From: Flavobacteriaceae bacterium
Lineage (GTDB): Bacteria; Bacteroidota; Bacteroidia; Flavobacteriales; Flavobacteriaceae
Reading direction: 5' to 3'
Assembly: GCA_002721175.1 (NCBI GenBank)
Contig: PBJR01000012.1
Coordinates: forward strand, 81,850 to 139,678
DNA: 57,829 nt
Below, in pieces: positions 55,510 through 57,829 of the stretch. The translations under genes and the position numbers were made by a program. The notes under the pieces are model-generated. The model worked only from the letters and a program-made list of their open reading frames with translations, did not search any database and had not been told where the DNA came from. Every line of letters starts with the position of its first letter. The first letter of the stretch is position 1.

Positions 55510-56901
55510 ATGAAGGAACTCAAAAATTATATAAAAATACACGAGAAAAGATTTTTGGATGAACTTTTTTCGTTATTAAGGTTACCATCCGTAAGCGCTG
55601 ATTCAAAACACAAAGAAGATACAATTGCAACTTCAAAATTTGTTGCTAAAAGTCTTCGTGATGCTGGTTGCGACCTTGTTGAAATATGCGAAACTAAAGG
55701 ATACCCGATTGTATACGCTGAAAAGATAATTGACAAAGAGCTTCCCACAATATTAGTTTATGGCCACTATGATGTTCAACCTGCTGATCCACTTGACCTT
55801 TGGGACTCCAATCCGTTTGAGCCTGTAATAAAAAAAACGGAAATACACCCCGAGGGAGCAATTTTTGCTCGTGGTGCATGTGACGACAAAGGTCAAGTTT
55901 TCATGCACATCAAAGCCTTAGAATATATGACTTCAACTAATGAACTACCATGTAATATAAAATTTATGATTGAAGGAGAGGAAGAGGTTGGAAGCGAAAA
56001 TCTAAGTCTTTTTGTAAACAGAAATGCTGAGAAATTAAAAAATGATGTTATTCTCATTTCAGATACTGGAATGATTTCGCAAGATACACCCTCAATAACA
56101 ACAGGCCTTCGAGGGTTAAGTTACGTAGAGGTAGAAGTGACTGGTCCAAATCGAGACTTACATTCTGGAATTTATGGTGGTGCTGTGGCTAATCCAATTA
56201 ATATATTATCAAAAATGATTGCTTCATTACATGACGAAAACAATCAAATTACGATTCCTGGTTTTTATGACAAAGTTTTAAATTTGAGTCAACAAGAAAG
56301 AGATGCAATGGCCGAGGCACCATTTTCACTAAAAGACTATAAAGAATCTCTAGGTATTGAAGAAGTCTATGGGGAAAAGGGCTACTCAACCAATGAAAGA
56401 AACGCCATACGCCCAACCTTGGATATTAACGGAATATGGGGCGGTTACACTGGAGAGGGGGCAAAAACTGTAATCCCCAGCAAAGCATTCGCTAAAATAT
56501 CTATGCGTTTAGTACCAAATCAAAATCATCACGAAATCACCAAACTATTCCAAACACATTTTGAAAATATTGCTCCAAAAAGTGTATCTGTGAAAGTAAC
56601 TCCACATCACGGTGGTCAAAGTTATATTACCCCTACTGACAATATTGGCTATCAAGCTGCATCAAAAGCATATGAAGCTACTTTTGGCAGAACACCAGTT
56701 CCACAACGCGGTGGTGGTAGTATTCCAATTGTTGCATTATTTGAAGAAGTATTGAAAAGTAAAACTATTATGATGGGATTTGGGCTTGACAGCGATGCAA
56801 TTCATTCCCCTAACGAACACTTTGGCGTTTTTAATTTCATTAGAGGGATTGAAACAATACCCTTATTTTATAAATATTTTACAGAGATGAGTCAACATTG
56901 A
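55510..56901 (+). CDS. M20 family dipeptidase
   Basis: Zinc-dependent dipeptidase of 463 aa, CNDP/peptidase T-like. ILVYGHYDVQPAD holds the first zinc ligand His86, RGACDDKGQ the bridging Asp125, and IEGEEEVGS the general-base Glu157-159 region. A dimerisation domain (about 205-370, with DLHSGIYGGAVANP) is followed by the last zinc ligand in SDAIHSPNEHF. All residues are present. It probably degrades dipeptides in the cytoplasm. It stands alone between two tRNA genes. Confidence 0.93.
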   Translation: MKELKNYIKIHEKRFLDELFSLLRLPSVSADSKHKEDTIATSKFVAKSLRDAGCDLVEICETKGYPIVYAEKIIDKELPTILVYGHYDVQPADPLDLWDSNPFEPVIKKTEIHPEGAIFARGACDDKGQVFMHIKALEYMTSTNELPCNIKFMIEGEEEVGSENLSLFVNRNAEKLKNDVILISDTGMISQDTPSITTGLRGLSYVEVEVTGPNRDLHSGIYGGAVANPINILSKMIASLHDENNQITIPGFYDKVLNLSQQERDAMAEAPFSLKDYKESLGIEEVYGEKGYSTNERNAIRPTLDINGIWGGYTGEGAKTVIPSKAFAKISMRLVPNQNHHEITKLFQTHFENIAPKSVSVKVTPHHGGQSYITPTDNIGYQAASKAYEATFGRTPVPQRGGGSIPIVALFEEVLKSKTIMMGFGLDSDAIHSPNEHFGVFNFIRGIETIPLFYKYFTEMSQH

Positions 56902-56994
56902 ATTAAAATGATGCTTAATTAATTTTATTTATATATTTTTTGTTATAAAGAATAATCTATATGGAACTAAAAATAAACTATTATATGTATTAAA

Positions 56995-57025
56995 AATAAA
57001 AAAACCCCAACTAAAAGTTGAGGTT
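56995..57025 (-). terminator. Terminator of tRNA-Val(TAC)
   Basis: On the minus strand AACCTCAACT and AGTTGGGGTT form a 10-bp stem with one G-T pair and a 3-nt loop, followed by TTTTTTATTTTT. It lies 8 bp after the tRNA 3' end. The hairpin occupies much of the 56902-57032 gap. Confidence 0.88.
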
Positions 57026-57032
57026 AAAAATG

Positions 57033-57107
57033 TGGGCGCGAAGGGATTCGAACCCCTGACCCCCTGGGTGTAAACCAGGTGCTCTGAACCAACTGAGCTA
57101 CGCGCCC
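57033..57107 (-). tRNA. tRNA-Val (anticodon TAC)
   Basis: On the minus strand the acceptor GGGCGCG pairs with CGCGCCC; the D-arm is TAGCTCAGTTGGTTCAGAGCA-like, the anticodon stem CCTGG/CCAGG holds TTTACAC (anticodon TAC, plus-strand 57070-57072), and the T-arm is CAGGGGTTCGAATCCCT. It reads GUN valine codons. CCA is not encoded. Confidence 0.96.
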
Positions 57108-57120
57108 TTTTCTCTGATTG

Positions 57121-57128
57121 CAAATATA
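57121..57128 (-). promoter_or_regulatory. -7 promoter element for tRNA-Val
   Basis: TATATTTG on the minus strand matches TAnnTTTG, 13 bp before the tRNA 5' end. No TTG box at normal distance. Confidence 0.4.
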
Positions 57129-57166
57129 TATTAGTTTTTCTTTTGGAGAAAATTTTTGAAGAAAAT

Positions 57167-57829
57167 TTAAATTACTTCTGATACCACAAAAGTACTGCCT
57201 CCTACAAAAATTAAATCGCTTTCTAAAGACTGACTTTTTGCAGCCATCAATGCGTCTCTAACGCTTAGATAAGCCTTTCCTCGATAATTTCTTTTAAAAA
57301 AAATATCTCTAAGTTGATTGGAGTCGATACCCCTTTCAATGTCGGGTTTACAAAAATAATAATAAGCCTGCCGTGGAAAAATAGAAACTAAATCTTCAAC
57401 AAACTTGTCATTAACAAATCCAATTACCATATGTAGGTTTTGAAATTTTTCCTGCATTAGTTGACCTATTATCAAACTTAGTGCGTCCTTATTATGCGCT
57501 ATATCACAAATAATTTTTGGCTTGTAAGAAATTATCTCCCAACGACCTCTAATGCCAGTCAAATTTTCAACATTCATGAGACCATTTTTTATATTGTTCT
57601 CGCTTATTATATATCCTCTATTTTTAAGAACTTTAATTGTTTGTAAAACTGTTTTAATATTTGATTTTTGATAGACTCCAGATAAACTACATGGTACTGT
57701 ATTATCAATCAATTCATCTGCAAAGCTTATTTCACTGTCCATTTCTCTAGCTTTTTCTAAAAAAACAGCCCTTGTTGAACTTTGAGATTGACCTATTACT
57801 ACGGGAACACATTTTTTTATAATACCTGC
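57167..57829 (-). CDS. folC: Bifunctional folylpolyglutamate synthase/dihydrofolate synthase (partial, N-terminus outside window)
   Basis: C-terminal portion of FolC, a Mur-ligase-fold enzyme that adds glutamate to folates. The frame stays open to the window end, so the first in-window ATG (57742) is not the real start. The first visible codons read AGIIKKCVPVVIGQSQ, the KAGI-IK-type segment that precedes the C-terminal domain. GIRGRWEIISYKPKIICDIAHN (seen in short blocks) is the conserved FolC motif, and the end LIFVGGSTFVVSEVI is typical. The P-loop and N-terminal ligase domain lie beyond the window edge. Confidence 0.92.
   Translation of the reverse strand, partial: AGIIKKCVPVVIGQSQSSTRAVFLEKAREMDSEISFADELIDNTVPCSLSGVYQKSNIKTVLQTIKVLKNRGYIISENNIKNGLMNVENLTGIRGRWEIISYKPKIICDIAHNKDALSLIIGQLMQEKFQNLHMVIGFVNDKFVEDLVSIFPRQAYYYFCKPDIERGIDSNQLRDIFFKRNYRGKAYLSVRDALMAAKSQSLESDLIFVGGSTFVVSEVI

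Noticed and set aside
56929-57123. Minus-strand 64-codon frame over tRNA-Val
   Set aside because: It reads through the tRNA and its terminator and is not a protein gene.
1-57829. CRISPR arrays, insertion sequences, integrases or prophage genes
   Set aside because: I found no regularly spaced repeats, transposase or phage structural genes in either strand by reading; the genes are mainly core functions.

Overview
This AT-rich window looks like the chromosome of a member of Flavobacteriia (Bacteroidota), probably marine. The support is a SusC/SusD outer-membrane pair, two proteins with type IX secretion (T9SS) C-terminal sorting domains, a str ribosomal operon without tuf between fusA and rpsJ, a mevalonate-pathway cluster, and repeated Bacteroidota-type promoters (TTG or TTTG, about 19 nt, TAnnTTTG). 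I cannot name a genus. I see no phage, insertion sequence, CRISPR array or integrase, and no gene-free stretch above about 250 bp.

Layout. 1-4342 (minus): rpsL-rpsG-fusA-rpsJ-rplC-rplD, with rplD cut by the window edge. 4482-6182: an Omp85-type outer-membrane protein. 6391-11936: a SusC-SusD-lipoprotein operon closed by a strong intrinsic terminator. 12020-14008: a T9SS-secreted subtilase-like protein. 14065-22782: housekeeping genes (rlmB, YjjG-like phosphatase, Mpl-like ligase, obg, adk, purK, purE), two secreted proteins of unknown role, and a membrane-protein gene split by one frameshift in a poly-T run. 22879-28190: gcvP, then a tight trio of FabH-like synthase, degenerate methyltransferase-like protein and family 2 glycosyltransferase.

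28220-46175: enoyl-CoA hydratase, alaS, an M23 peptidase with a MerR regulator, der, era, GNAT, aspartate kinase, then a long minus-strand run of prs, rplY, pth, ribF, serS, a TPR protein, DUF4286, rsmA and mgtE. 46307-51498: tRNA-Leu(CAA), a T9SS esterase, a MerC-like protein, a flavodoxin-fold oxidoreductase, a histone-deacetylase-family hydrolase and a cellulose-synthase-like glycosyltransferase. 51519-55224 (minus): mvaD, mevalonate kinase, a UbiA prenyltransferase and an RsuA/RluB-type pseudouridine synthase that has lost its catalytic aspartate. 55322-57829: tRNA-Leu(TAG), an M20 dipeptidase, tRNA-Val(TAC) and the C-terminal part of folC.

Most of the window is ordinary core genome. The points most worth a second look are the pseudouridine synthase without its catalytic Asp, the homopolymer-split membrane gene, the Asp-to-Glu change in the subtilase triad, the FabH/methyltransferase/glycosyltransferase trio, and the structured gap inside the ribosomal operon. 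I found nothing that I can defend as a wholly new system.
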